From the NCBI GenBank assembly GCA_039192515.1, contig JBCCXA010000001.1, positions 246,954 through 310,953 of the forward strand: a stretch of 64,000 nucleotides of DNA, read 5' to 3'. Below, one piece after another: positions 7,683 through 15,088 of this stretch. Every line of letters begins with the position of its first letter. The stretch's first letter is position 1. The notes beneath the pieces are model-generated. The model saw nothing but the letters and a program-made list of their open reading frames with translations. It did no database searches and had not been told where the DNA came from. Both the position numbers and the translations under genes were made by a program. Origin of the DNA: Verrucomicrobiota bacterium (GTDB lineage: Bacteria; Verrucomicrobiota; Verrucomicrobiia; Methylacidiphilales; JBCCWR01).

Positions 7683-8966
7683 ATGTCACTCCTATTCTAT
7701 CTGATCTTAACTTGCGTGCTTTCGGTAGCTATTTCTGCCTTTTGTTCTTTGGCAGAAGCTTCCTTACTCAGCTTAAGCCCTGTTCGTCTTGAAGCACTGA
7801 AGCGCGAGGGTAAACGCTATGCCAGCATTTGGCTTAAGCTCAAAGACGAACTCGACAAATCCATCTCTGCTGTTCTGATTCTAAACACCATCTCTAATAC
7901 CGGAGGGGCCACTCTAGCTGGCTTTCTCTTCGATCAAGTTTTTGGTAGCGACTGGCTTTGGGTTTTTATGATTCTGCTCACCCTTTCTATTCTCTTCTTC
8001 GCCGAGTTGGGCCCTAAGGTGCTAGGAGCTGTCTATTGTGAGAAACTTGCACCGACCTTAGGCCCCATACTCTATTCCATCGTCAACATCTTACAGCCTC
8101 TTGTCATCATTACAGAAAAGTTTTCACGTCGCTTTAAGGGGGACGGTGATAATACCAAATTATCTGCGCTGGATATCGAAGTCATGGCGCAGTTGGCCAG
8201 AAACAAAAAGGTCATCGCTCTTGAACAAGAAAAGATGATTATCAGTGCTACTAAATTCAGCATGACCGCAATCAATGAAGTGATGCTGCCTGCAGAATGG
8301 ATCGTCTTCCTCAACTTAAAGGACACCGTGGCTAATAACCTCGAGCTCGCCCGCCACGCCCTCCATAGTCGTTATCCTGTAAGCTCATCCGACAATATTC
8401 AAGATGTCAATGGATACATTAACTATAAGGACCTTGTCGCGATAGAGCCTGATGCCAACTATGACCTAATCTCTCTTGAAGCATTTATACGCCCCATACT
8501 AGCGCTTGAAGATGAACTAGACTTAAATACTGCTTTCAAAAGACTTACAGCTCGACGTCACCACATTGCTCTCGTTCGCAATAAAAAGAAACGCGTCGTC
8601 GGCCTCGTGACACTCGAAGATATCATTGAAGAATTGGTAGGTGAGATTGAAGATGAATTTGATCAAAGTAATGACATCATCATTCGTATCCGTCCTAATT
8701 TTTGGCGAGTCGGGGCGGATCTCTCCATAGAGCGGTTAGAAAAGATCTTACAACTTTCCATAGACGTTCCTCCATCGGCCAAGGAATTAACCCTAGCTAA
8801 CTGGCTTAAGGCAAAGATTGGCGACACCCGCTATCCTGGCGTTACCTACGAACAAGACGGCATAAAATTTGTTGTGCAACAAGCGAGACGCGGACGCATC
8901 TTCCAGGTTCTTGTCGAAGTAAGACAACCCACTACCCAATCCCAAGGTGGTTGGGAAATGGACTGA
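7683..8966 (+). CDS. CNNM/CorC-type membrane protein with CBS pair and CorC_HlyC domain
   Basis: The 427-residue protein starts with a DUF21/CNNM membrane domain (hydrophobic segments about 1-25, 60-85, 92-115 and 125-145; motif FFAELGPKVLG). Two CBS repeats follow (about 205-330, with VVGLVTLEDIIEELVGEI marking the second). The C-terminal 80 residues match the CorC_HlyC domain that follows CBS pairs. Family members are implicated in Mg2+/Co2+ transport or resistance, and the substrate here is not known. It is transcribed away from the flagellar operon and is the last clearly chromosomal gene before the cassette region. Confidence 0.88.
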   Translation: MSLLFYLILTCVLSVAISAFCSLAEASLLSLSPVRLEALKREGKRYASIWLKLKDELDKSISAVLILNTISNTGGATLAGFLFDQVFGSDWLWVFMILLTLSILFFAELGPKVLGAVYCEKLAPTLGPILYSIVNILQPLVIITEKFSRRFKGDGDNTKLSALDIEVMAQLARNKKVIALEQEKMIISATKFSMTAINEVMLPAEWIVFLNLKDTVANNLELARHALHSRYPVSSSDNIQDVNGYINYKDLVAIEPDANYDLISLEAFIRPILALEDELDLNTAFKRLTARRHHIALVRNKKKRVVGLVTLEDIIEELVGEIEDEFDQSNDIIIRIRPNFWRVGADLSIERLEKILQLSIDVPPSAKELTLANWLKAKIGDTRYPGVTYEQDGIKFVVQQARRGRIFQVLVEVRQPTTQSQGGWEMD

Positions 8967-8974
8967 GCACACAA

Positions 8975-9045
8975 AATCATAGAGTCTCCCAGAGGGGCTA
9001 TCTCATTATTCATTGCTTAAAGCGCTTTTCACTCATAACATGGAA
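8975..9045. repeat. Possible diverged copy of the palindromic intergenic repeat
   Basis: CATAGAGTCTCC followed by AGGGG (8980 onward) resembles the interior of the repeat at 22760-22933 (CATAGAGTCTCCTAGGGG). The outer ends are not recognisable, so this may be a fragment or chance. Confidence 0.3.
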
Positions 9046-9086
9046 TTAGAAGATACAACCCTCCACCCAATGTATGTTAGAAAAAA

Positions 9087-9443
9087 ATGAATGAGACAGC
9101 TGTTTCCATTCTCATAGCCATAGCGGCAATCTTTATGGTAGCCGTTCCTCTCTGGTTATTCTCGGAGCGCTTGCTCGTGAACCATTTTCCCTGCAAAACG
9201 AGTGATACTGAGAATGCCTACAAGAAGATGAGAATTTGGGCCGGAATCTGTCTTGTCGCAGTGTGTCTGTTCTTCCTTGGTCTTTTGTGGCGACCAGAGT
9301 TGATGATAGTTGCAGGGCTAGTCTTCTTGATTGGGATTCAGTTTCTACTGGGCTACGTGTACAGAATCAAAACTGGGAGGGACACCGCTGGCATGAGGTT
9401 CTGGAGACGAGTGTTTCAAAGTTCGGGTAGCGAGCTCAAGTAG
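9087..9443 (+). CDS. Small membrane protein, first cassette gene
   Basis: A 118-residue protein with three probable membrane segments (about 6-25, 47-67 and 71-91). These are followed by a basic C-terminal tail (YRIKTGRDTAGMRFWRRVF). I do not recognise the family. The ATG follows GTTAGAA plus an A-run (9076-9086), the same arrangement seen before the next gene at 9573. It is therefore probably the first cassette after the boundary with the chromosomal transporter gene. No close Shine-Dalgarno sequence is visible. Confidence 0.6.
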   Translation: MNETAVSILIAIAAIFMVAVPLWLFSERLLVNHFPCKTSDTENAYKKMRIWAGICLVAVCLFFLGLLWRPELMIVAGLVFLIGIQFLLGYVYRIKTGRDTAGMRFWRRVFQSSGSELK

Positions 9444-9457
9444 GCAGACAAGCAAAT

Positions 9458-9567
9458 TTCCAACCAAGGCGCCATGGGTTACTATTTTTTGAGAAAATCA
9501 GATCGAACAAAGGCCTAGAGGCAATTCTCTCGCTGGGCTCTTTCTTGCCTCACGTCTGACGTTAGAA
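9458..9567 (+). repeat. attC-like site 1
   Basis: The outer 7-mers are TTCCAAC (9458) and GTTAGAA (9561), inverted repeats with one mismatch. Inside, GAGGCAA and TTGCCTC form a second inverted pair. The 3' end, CCTCACGTCTGACGTTAG, is shared with sites near 10656 and 12549. The length of 110 bp fits the attC range. Confidence 0.55.
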
Positions 9568-9572
9568 AAAAA

Positions 9573-9977
9573 ATGAAAACGGAACCAAAAGCAAAATTAA
9601 CTGCATCTTCGCCCGTGCTTCTTGTAAAGGATGTCATTGCGGCAGCGAATCACTATCGTGATACAATGGGATTTAGCTACGAGCGCTTTTGGGGCGAGCC
9701 GCCAAATTTCGTTATTTTGAATCGTGACGGGATGTATGTGATGCTCCGCCAGGCTGAAGATCCAAAGCGCGTTATTCCGCATTGGACAGTTTCTAATAAA
9801 CTCTGGAATATATACTTTTGGGTTTCTGATGTTGATAGACTTCATGCTGAGTTTGTCGAAAAAGGGGTCAAAATAGACTATGGAATTTGTGAACAGCCTT
9901 ACGGATGCAAAGAATTCGGGACACAGGATTTAGATGGTCATGACATAGGTTTCGGCCAAGTAATGAATCAAAGCTAA
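9573..9977 (+). CDS. VOC-superfamily (glyoxalase/bleomycin-resistance-like) protein
   Basis: A 134-residue single-domain protein with the beta-alpha-beta-beta-beta layout of the VOC fold. The first half begins SPVLLVKDVIAAANHYRDTMGFS and the second half has WNIYFWVSDVDRLHAEFVEKGV. It ends with GTQDLDGHDIGFGQ, resembling the metal-ligand and C-terminal strand of glyoxalase-like proteins. Members are dioxygenases, glyoxalases or drug-binding proteins; the substrate cannot be told here. VOC genes are frequent integron cassette cargo. The stop lies within the following attC-like site. Confidence 0.8.
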   Translation: MKTEPKAKLTASSPVLLVKDVIAAANHYRDTMGFSYERFWGEPPNFVILNRDGMYVMLRQAEDPKRVIPHWTVSNKLWNIYFWVSDVDRLHAEFVEKGVKIDYGICEQPYGCKEFGTQDLDGHDIGFGQVMNQS

Positions 9978-10034
9978 CAAAACGGTGGTGGCAACGTCGG
10001 CTAGCGCCGCCGTCGCCACACTTTGAAGTTTGAT
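9972..10034 (+). repeat. attC-like site 2
   Basis: It runs from AGCTAAC to GTTTGAT. The centre is a near-perfect inverted repeat, TGGCAACGTCGGC / GCCGCCGTCGCCA, with two mismatches and a TAGC loop. The start, TAACAAAACGG, resembles Vibrio-type attC sites. Confidence 0.62.
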
Positions 10035-10042
10035 ATAAGAAT

Positions 10043-10608
10043 ATGACACCGCCAGATGGATCCAAAATGAAGGTCAGTTTTGATGCTGGTAAAACTTGCA
10101 TAATGGCACCGTATAGCGATGGCGGTTTTATGAGATATGGAATAGCCATTTTCCTCCTTGCGTGGCTTGGAGGCTGGGCATTCGGCTGGATTTCAGCCTT
10201 CGGAAGTCTATTCGATACCGAAGGCGGAGCATCCGGTTTCCTGATTTTTTGGTTAGTGGGATGGACGGTTGGCGGCGTCTTTGCGATGTTTTTTCTCTAC
10301 CGCATCCTTAGGCCCGCAGTGCCAGAAAGATACATTTTCGATTCTACTCGACTAGCATATGATTCTGACTTAGCTCCATTCACATTTTCATTTGATCCAC
10401 GTGACCAAATGGACTTCTGGAACAAAGTATTTAAAAAGCGGACACAGAAATTAATATTATTCGGTTACGTGAAACCGGTAGTGGTAACAGATTGACAATC
10501 GATCAGGGATCAAAGAGACACGATTGGGCTAATGGTCTTTCGGAAATAGAGCGGGAGTGGTTATTCGACCAATTTGCTAAACACTACAAAATCGAACAAG
10601 CGCGTTGA
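10043..10608 (+). pseudogene. Small membrane protein gene with a frameshift
   Basis: The first frame (ATG 10043) encodes two membrane segments (about 30-55 and 65-90) and stops at 10495 after FKKRTQKLILFGYV. In another frame the conserved-looking C-terminus continues across the stop: IIRLRETGSGNRLTIDQG, then GLSEIEREWLFDQF, ending at TGA 10606. Joining the two near 10448-10455 gives one protein of about 188 residues. I know similar small membrane proteins ending in an EREWL-type motif, but not their function. A sequencing error could also cause the shift. Confidence 0.6.
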
Positions 10609-10662
10609 GTCAACTACGTGGAGCTGTTCGTCTCACTCGGTCACTCACGCCTAACCTTAGCA
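10591..10662 (+). repeat. attC-like site 3
   Basis: Starts with ATCGAAC (also seen at 9522 and 14373) and ends CTCACGCCTAACCTTAGCA. The expected GTTAG core is changed to CTTAG, so the site may be inactive. Confidence 0.45.
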
Positions 10663-10668
10663 TAAATT

Positions 10669-10920
10669 ATGGACCAATATAACTATACAGAAAAAAGGGA
10701 AGAACACAGTTCACTCGATATGAGTGTAGTTGATTGGCTTATTACATTAATTATTTTAGCAATACCTATCGTAAATATAATTGCGTTTATATATTGGATC
10801 TTTTTAAGCTCAGGAAACGTTAATAGACGTAACTTCTGTCTTGCATATCTTATACTAATAGTAAGTGGTATATTGCTAGTAATTATTTTTCAGATATTTT
10901 GTTCAATGCTGTCTTTGTAA
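10669..10920 (+). CDS. Small membrane protein, cassette gene
   Basis: An 83-residue protein with two hydrophobic segments (about 21-46 and 57-80) and a polar N-terminus (MDQYNYTEKREEHSS). It has no recognisable family motif. The ATG lies 7 bp after the degenerate attC-like end at 10662, as expected for a cassette gene, and no clear Shine-Dalgarno sequence is present. Codon use is AT-rich compared with the flagellar genes, in line with foreign origin. Confidence 0.5.
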   Translation: MDQYNYTEKREEHSSLDMSVVDWLITLIILAIPIVNIIAFIYWIFLSSGNVNRRNFCLAYLILIVSGILLVIIFQIFCSMLSL

Positions 10921-11213
10921 ATCAAGAAGTGTATGGTTACTAACAAGATAGCAACCTTGAGGATTAACCGGACCTTAACATGCACCGGAGTGACTAAACT
11001 CCATCAAGAGTGCGGATGGAAGCCAGACTAAGTAAGGGAACCGAAACTCACTTCAATCCATAAATCTTTATAACCATGAATAATAATCTGAATTGAAAGT
11101 CAACTATTTCTTGACTACCTTCTCATGGATGCAGTAGGGGTAATAGTTTCTACTGCACGCCTTTGATGTGAGTAGTGCACTCTACCTCACTTCGACGATA
11201 TGCAGAACTAAAA
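10921..11213. other. Non-coding part of a cassette
   Basis: There is no convincing gene. ACTAACAAGATAGCAACC (10938) and CTCACTTCGACG (11187) could be degenerate attC parts, but I cannot pair them. The stretch is unusually long for a cassette spacer, so a gene may have decayed here. Confidence 0.3.
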
Positions 11214-11453
11214 GTGAGCTTCGATAGATCGAAATACAAAATCATAAGAGCCAGCAACGTGAGCGGTCGTGACGGAATCGGCGTCGAGATTTACAACGAT
11301 GATTCGATGGTTTGTGAAATTTTCAGGGACGACATGAAACGAACGAGAGAAATATGGATTTCCAAGCAAGAAGTTAGCCTCGAAGAAATGGAAGGATTTA
11401 TCCAGATCTTCAAAGATGAAATCCCATGGGAATTTATCGAGTATGAAGAATAA
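11214..11453 (+). CDS. Small hypothetical protein, cassette gene
   Basis: From the GTG at 11214 the product is 79 residues: MSFDRSKYKIIRASNV, then GIGVEIYNDDSMVCEIFRDD, ending IPWEFIEYEE. It is acidic, soluble, probably alpha/beta, and has no membrane segment. An upstream in-frame GTG at 11175 would add 13 residues that overlap spacer-like sequence; I prefer the later start. The protein family is not one I can name. The gene is followed by an attC-like region with a perfect 9-bp inverted repeat (TATGCGAAT...ATTCGCATA). Confidence 0.55.
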   Translation: MSFDRSKYKIIRASNVSGRDGIGVEIYNDDSMVCEIFRDDMKRTREIWISKQEVSLEEMEGFIQIFKDEIPWEFIEYEE

Positions 11454-11472
11454 GTATACAGATGGAGCTATG

Positions 11473-11566
11473 CGAATCAGCCCTACTCTTATGAAAGTGA
11501 ACATTCGCATATCAAGTCGCTGCTCACAACGTCGGCAAGCCACCGCGTGAGAGCTTTGCGTTGGAA
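11473..11566 (+). repeat. attC-like region 4 (borders unclear)
   Basis: Contains TATGCGAAT...ATTCGCATA (9-bp inverted repeat near 11473-11514), then CTCACAACG...CGCGTGAG. It ends at GCGTTGGAA (11559-11566), a possible attC 3' core. The 5' core cannot be fixed. Confidence 0.4.
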
Positions 11567-12089
11567 ACTAAATAAAAAAATTGTTACTGACCTCTTATCC
11601 TTGGTTGGATTTATAGCAATAATACTATTGGGTATTTATTCAATTATAAGATACTATGCACCTGATTTTTATCGATCTGCTATGAGTGACTTCGGCACTC
11701 CCGAGAGAATTGAGCAATTGAAGGATTTTTATGATACTCTTGAAGAGAAGGGTTTAAGTAATCCAGAGTTGTCTGAATACTATCCTATTTATGCAGACTT
11801 TTCATACTACTCGCAGGCTAAGTTAATTCCAAAACAAGTTATTCTTAAAAATCTAAAGGGAAAATTTAGCTTACATGAATGGGGCTCAGGTTATGACAAT
11901 GTCCTTGCAATCTTTGATGCTAATGACGAGTTATGTGCAATAGAATTTATTGGCTCCAGATACGGCTGTTATATCTCTAGAATTCCTAATTTCAATTCTG
12001 TTTATTATGATACTATCCATAGAGTTGTTGCTCCTTCAGATCCATTAGCCTATGATTCATATTATATATCAATAGGAGTTGACAATTAG
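11547..12089 (+). CDS. Membrane-anchored hypothetical protein, cassette gene
   Basis: About 180 residues if read from the GTG at 11547. That start lies inside the attC-like 3' end, so the true start is probably a later non-ATG codon. One membrane segment (about 17-36, LSLVGFIAIILLGIYSIIRY) is followed by a soluble domain rich in Tyr and Asp (for example YYPIYADFSYYSQAKL and FDANDELCAIEFIG). Topology suggests a periplasmic C-terminal domain. I do not recognise the family. It shares a cassette with the next gene 33 bp downstream. Confidence 0.6.
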   Translation: MRALRWKLNKKIVTDLLSLVGFIAIILLGIYSIIRYYAPDFYRSAMSDFGTPERIEQLKDFYDTLEEKGLSNPELSEYYPIYADFSYYSQAKLIPKQVILKNLKGKFSLHEWGSGYDNVLAIFDANDELCAIEFIGSRYGCYISRIPNFNSVYYDTIHRVVAPSDPLAYDSYYISIGVDN

Positions 12090-12122
12090 GACCCAACAAT
12101 TCAGTTGGGGTTCGGAGATACA

Positions 12123-12476
12123 ATGATAACAAGAACAATCATACTTTTAGTATTATTATCGGGCGTAAGCTTTGCTAGAGAGTCTGATCTCACTAGGTAC
12201 TGTTATGTCTACATGCTTGATAGCAGAGCAGCTAGCAGCCTTACGTCAGAAGAGAACAAAAACATACAATTGTCAGATTCTATATATGACTTATCTAAGT
12301 TTTTCCAAGATTCCGGTGTTGAGTTACGAAAAGGCGATTTGATTTTGTTAGACAAAGACAAGTCTGAATTGATTGTTGTTAATAAAATTGATCAGATTCA
12401 TCTCATAGAAAATATTGTTGAAATAGACTTTAAGAAGAAACTTAATAACAAAAAGCGAACCAAGCAGTTGAGGTAA
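12123..12476 (+). CDS. Small exported hypothetical protein, cassette gene
   Basis: The ATG at 12123 is chosen because GGAG lies 5 bp upstream (12114-12117) and the product then starts with a good signal peptide (MITRTIILLVLLSGVSFARES). The mature part is about 100 residues, charged and Lys-rich at the end (KKKLNNKKRTK). No family is recognised. Upstream, CCCAAC-AATTCA-GTTGGG (12092-12109) forms a small hairpin between this gene and its partner. The two genes probably form a two-gene cassette with both products in the envelope. Confidence 0.6.
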   Translation: MITRTIILLVLLSGVSFARESDLTRYCYVYMLDSRAASSLTSEENKNIQLSDSIYDLSKFFQDSGVELRKGDLILLDKDKSELIVVNKIDQIHLIENIVEIDFKKKLNNKKRTKQLR

Positions 12477-12555
12477 TCGCTTACAGCGGTTGCAGGCTTG
12501 TGGTAATTCATACATACTTGCCGCTGTCAGCGGCCCCTCACGGCTGACGTTAGCT
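12454..12555 (+). repeat. attC-like site 5
   Basis: The outer 7-mers AGCGAAC (12454) and GTTAGCT (12549) are inverted repeats with one mismatch. Inside, GCTTACAGCGG (12479) and CCGCTGTCAGC (12521) pair at 10 of 11 positions. The 3' end CCTCACGGCTGACGTTAG matches sites 1 and 3. This is among the best-supported sites. Confidence 0.65.
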
Positions 12556-12627
12556 ATTTGAAAAAACGCAATCTTATAGTTCCCACTACCTTAGAATGAT
12601 CGAAACAATGATGGTATCATAACTACT

Positions 12628-13074
12628 ATGGAAATGATCATATTCATAGGAATTCAAGCGGCCGGTAAATCTTCTTACTACAAAGATAAATTTGTAGATA
12701 CACATATAAGGCTAAATATGGATATGCTACGTACCAGACACAGGGAAAAAGTTCTACTCAATGCCTGTATCGAAGGAAAACAACCAGTAGTCATAGACAA
12801 TACCAATCCAACTGTGGAAGAACGGAATAAATATATTCAAAAAGCCAAAGACGGAAAGTTTGAAGTAATTGGATACTATTTTAGCTCGAAACTCACTGGT
12901 GCTATAAAAAGAAATTCAGAAAGAAACCTTAAAAAACCAATTCCAGAAATAGGAGTAAGATCTACATATAAGAAACTTGAGATTCCAACTGTAGCTGAAG
13001 GTTTCGACAAGCTGATATTTGTTGAATTGACTGATGATGGCTTCATTGAAAAGGAGTGGGACGATGAAATTTGA
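12628..13074 (+). CDS. P-loop kinase resembling the 5' kinase domain of polynucleotide kinase
   Basis: This 148-residue protein starts MEMIIFIGIQAAGKSSYY, with a Walker A motif at residues 8-15 (GIQAAGKS). It continues with RLNMDMLRTRHRE and VVIDNTNPTVEERNKYI. The DNTN block and the placing of Asp/Arg residues resemble the kinase domain of T4 Pnkp and related AAA_33 proteins, which phosphorylate 5'-OH RNA or DNA ends. Zeta-toxin-like or tRNA kinases are alternatives. Its stop overlaps the Thg1-like gene by 11 bp, so the two are surely co-translated. Confidence 0.72.
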   Translation: MEMIIFIGIQAAGKSSYYKDKFVDTHIRLNMDMLRTRHREKVLLNACIEGKQPVVIDNTNPTVEERNKYIQKAKDGKFEVIGYYFSSKLTGAIKRNSERNLKKPIPEIGVRSTYKKLEIPTVAEGFDKLIFVELTDDGFIEKEWDDEI

Positions 13075-13831
13075 TGACTTAGACAAACGAATGAGAATTT
13101 ATGAGACTAACTATGATCAGACAGTTCTTCCCAAAATCTATGTAGTGGCTCGTATCGATGGTCGGAACTTCACCACATTTACGAAGGAAGTCTGCGACTA
13201 TGAAGCACCATTTGATATTCGATTCAGAGACGCCATGGTCGGAACTGTTAAACATCTTATGGATTGTGGATTCAAAGTAGTCTACGGTTTTACCGAGAGT
13301 GATGAAATTTCTCTGCTATTACACAGAGATGACAATCCCTTCAGTCGTAAACTTAGAAAACTGAATTCAATCTTAGCAGGCGAAGCTTCTGCATACTTTA
13401 CTAATCATGTTGGCCGAATAGCTAGCTTTGATTGTCGTATCAGCCAACTACCGACTATCCCAGATGTAATAGATTACTTTAGATGGCGCAATGAAGATGC
13501 TCATAGAAACGCATTATCAAGTCATTGTTATTGGGCTTTGAGAAAAGCAGGCTCCTCTTCAAAGGAAGCAACTCAAAAGTTAGAGAAAAAGTCTACTGCA
13601 CAAAAGAACGAGATACTTTTCAATAAGGGAATAAACTTCAATGAGCTACCCAACTGGCAAAAAAGAGGAGTCGGACTGTATTGGGAAAAGTACCTTAAAC
13701 AAGGCTTAAACCCTAAAACAGGAGAGACTGTTAACAGTGAGAGAAACCGAATAACAATTGACTATGAACTACCAATGAAAGACGAATATAGTAACTATAT
13801 TGAAACAATTATTAAGAATAGCCACTCTTAG
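13064..13831 (+). CDS. tRNA-His guanylyltransferase / Thg1-like 3'-5' polymerase
   Basis: The ATG at 13064 has AAGGAG upstream (GGAG 7 bp before it) and gives a 255-residue product, the normal Thg1 length. Catalytic signatures are ARIDGRNFTTFTK (Asp32) and YGFTESDEISLLL (Asp80, Glu81), the metal-binding carboxylates of the family; GRIASFDCRI and WRNEDAHRNALS are further family blocks. Thg1 adds G to the 5' end of tRNA-His; bacterial Thg1-like proteins instead repair 5'-truncated tRNAs by templated 3'-5' addition. Being in a cassette beside a polynucleotide-kinase-like gene points to RNA repair. Confidence 0.9.
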   Translation: MKFDDLDKRMRIYETNYDQTVLPKIYVVARIDGRNFTTFTKEVCDYEAPFDIRFRDAMVGTVKHLMDCGFKVVYGFTESDEISLLLHRDDNPFSRKLRKLNSILAGEASAYFTNHVGRIASFDCRISQLPTIPDVIDYFRWRNEDAHRNALSSHCYWALRKAGSSSKEATQKLEKKSTAQKNEILFNKGINFNELPNWQKRGVGLYWEKYLKQGLNPKTGETVNSERNRITIDYELPMKDEYSNYIETIIKNSHS

Positions 13832-13854
13832 AATTTGAACCTAAGAAAAAAAAT

Positions 13855-13925
13855 AGTTAACAAATCGTTGCAACGGTAATGATCTGCCCTAGAGGCAGAG
13901 CACCCCGCTTAACTCCACGTTCGAT
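13855..13925 (+). repeat. attC-like site 6
   Basis: It runs from AGTTAAC to GTTCGAT. The start TAACAAATCGTTGCAACGG echoes site 2 (TAACAAAACGG). The centre has CTGCC-CTAGA-GGCAG. The end is CCACGTTCGAT followed by ATAAAAATG of the next gene. Confidence 0.6.
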
Positions 13926-13931
13926 ATAAAA

Positions 13932-14402
13932 ATGTCACAGCACAGAGCAGAAGTAATTTGGAAGCGTTCAGGTAGTGATTTTAGCTACAAGAGCTACTCA
14001 AGAAACCACGAATGGGCATTTCAGAACGGACTGAAGATAGAAGCATCAGCAGCATCACAATTCCTCGGTGACGAAAACAAAATAGACCCTGAAGAAGCCT
14101 TTGTTGCATCACTGTCAAGTTGTCACATGCTTACTTTCCTAGCGATCTGTTCAAAAAAAGGAATTCCAGTAGAGAGCTATAGAGATAATGCAGTGGGATA
14201 TCTGGAAAAAAGTGATGAAGAGAAGTTTGTTGTCACAAGAGTAGAGTTATATCCCGCCGTCGAATTTGGAGAAGGAACAAATTTGTCCATCGGAGAGCTT
14301 GAAGAATTGCATGAGCAGTCTCACTACGAATGCTTCCTTGCCAATTCAGTCACCACAAGTATAACTACAATCATCGAACAGGGCAGTGGTGGCAACGGCT
14401 AA
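13932..14402 (+). CDS. OsmC/Ohr-family protein
   Basis: This 156-residue protein shows the OsmC layout: an N-terminal beta region, then DPEEAFVASLSSCHMLTFLAICSKKG, which contains the conserved first cysteine (SSCH). The second cysteine appears in HEQSHYECFLANSVTTSI, the typical second motif. OsmC/Ohr proteins are cytoplasmic thiol peroxidases that reduce organic hydroperoxides using this Cys pair. The ATG follows an attC-like end by 6 bp. The stop lies within the next attC-like site. OsmC genes occur in integron cassettes elsewhere. Confidence 0.87.
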   Translation: MSQHRAEVIWKRSGSDFSYKSYSRNHEWAFQNGLKIEASAASQFLGDENKIDPEEAFVASLSSCHMLTFLAICSKKGIPVESYRDNAVGYLEKSDEEKFVVTRVELYPAVEFGEGTNLSIGELEELHEQSHYECFLANSVTTSITTIIEQGSGGNG

Positions 14403-14428
14403 GGCCGCGCCACACTTTGACGTGCGAA
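14373..14428 (+). repeat. attC-like site 7
   Basis: It runs from ATCGAAC to GTGCGAA. GTGGTGGCAACGGC pairs with GCCGCGCCACAC. The segment CGCCACACTTTGA is identical to the one in site 2 (near 10014), tying the two sites to one family. Confidence 0.55.
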
Positions 14429-14434
14429 GATAAA

Positions 14435-15013
14435 ATGAATTATGTTTTACCAGGCATGGGAGCATCTAGCAGGATGTATTCATCAGAGTGGAAAAGACTC
14501 AATGGTTATAAATTTTTAGATTGGCCTAATCAGTCCGCCGCAAATAGCATCGCAGATTTAGCTCAAGAGATGATTGTCATTCACAGGATAGATAAAAGAG
14601 ATTCCGTTTTGGGTTCTTCTCTAGGTGGCATGGTTGCTTGCGAGATCTCAAATATTATAGATTTAGATAAAGTAGTTTTATTAGGTAGCGCTAAAGACAA
14701 TAGTGAGATTTCAGATTTCTTACAGATTCTTAGTCCAATCATTGATTATACACCTATAGAATTTATTCAAAGATTGTCGGGTAAGTTGTCTTCAGATTTA
14801 ACCGAGATGTTTTCAGTGTCCAACGCGCAGTTTATTAGAAACATGTGTAAAGCCATATTTACTTGGAAAGGTTTTTTAGATAGATGTAGATTATTTAGAA
14901 TCCATGGTGTGAAAGACTTGGTCATCCCATGTCCATATGATGTGGATGTTAAGCTTGATGGAGGTCATTTGATAGCCATTACTCATGATACCGAGTGTAT
15001 TAAAAATTTATGA
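14435..15013 (+). CDS. Alpha/beta-hydrolase-like protein, cassette gene
   Basis: From the ATG at 14435 the product is 192 residues. It starts MNYVLPGMGASSRMYSSEW, a P-G-gas loop preceding the first helix, and contains VLGSSLGGMVACEI, the G-x-S-x-G nucleophile elbow. The end has LDGGHLIAITHD, the expected catalytic histidine region. It is short for the family (usually 230-270), so the lid region is reduced. The substrate is unknown. The ATG follows the attC-like end GTGCGAA by 6 bp. Confidence 0.75.
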   Translation: MNYVLPGMGASSRMYSSEWKRLNGYKFLDWPNQSAANSIADLAQEMIVIHRIDKRDSVLGSSLGGMVACEISNIIDLDKVVLLGSAKDNSEISDFLQILSPIIDYTPIEFIQRLSGKLSSDLTEMFSVSNAQFIRNMCKAIFTWKGFLDRCRLFRIHGVKDLVIPCPYDVDVKLDGGHLIAITHDTECIKNL

Positions 15014-15088
15014 GAACATGCGGTTTGACCTCAATCCTTAATTCTGCTGTGGATTGGCGGTGGTTCACCGGCATGCGAAGTGTTCTTT
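15011..15088 (+). repeat. attC-like site 8, large imperfect palindrome
   Basis: AGAAC (15013-15017) pairs with GTTCT (15082-15086). CAATCC pairs with GGATTG around a 13-base loop, and CATGC with GCATG. The folded single strand would be a bulged hairpin like an attC site. The transposase remnant starts 10 bp later. Confidence 0.5.

Noticed and set aside
7683..8966. An integron integrase adjoining the cassette array
   Set aside because: The gene here is clearly a CNNM/CorC transporter; no tyrosine-recombinase motif was found anywhere in the window.
11208..11543. Minus-strand frame in the cassette region
   Set aside because: It covers the plus-strand cassette gene at 11214 and crosses the attC-like site; the plus gene is the better protein.
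13855..13925. tRNA gene (GTTCGAT resembles a T-loop)
   Set aside because: No acceptor or anticodon stem can be formed; the site fits attC better.
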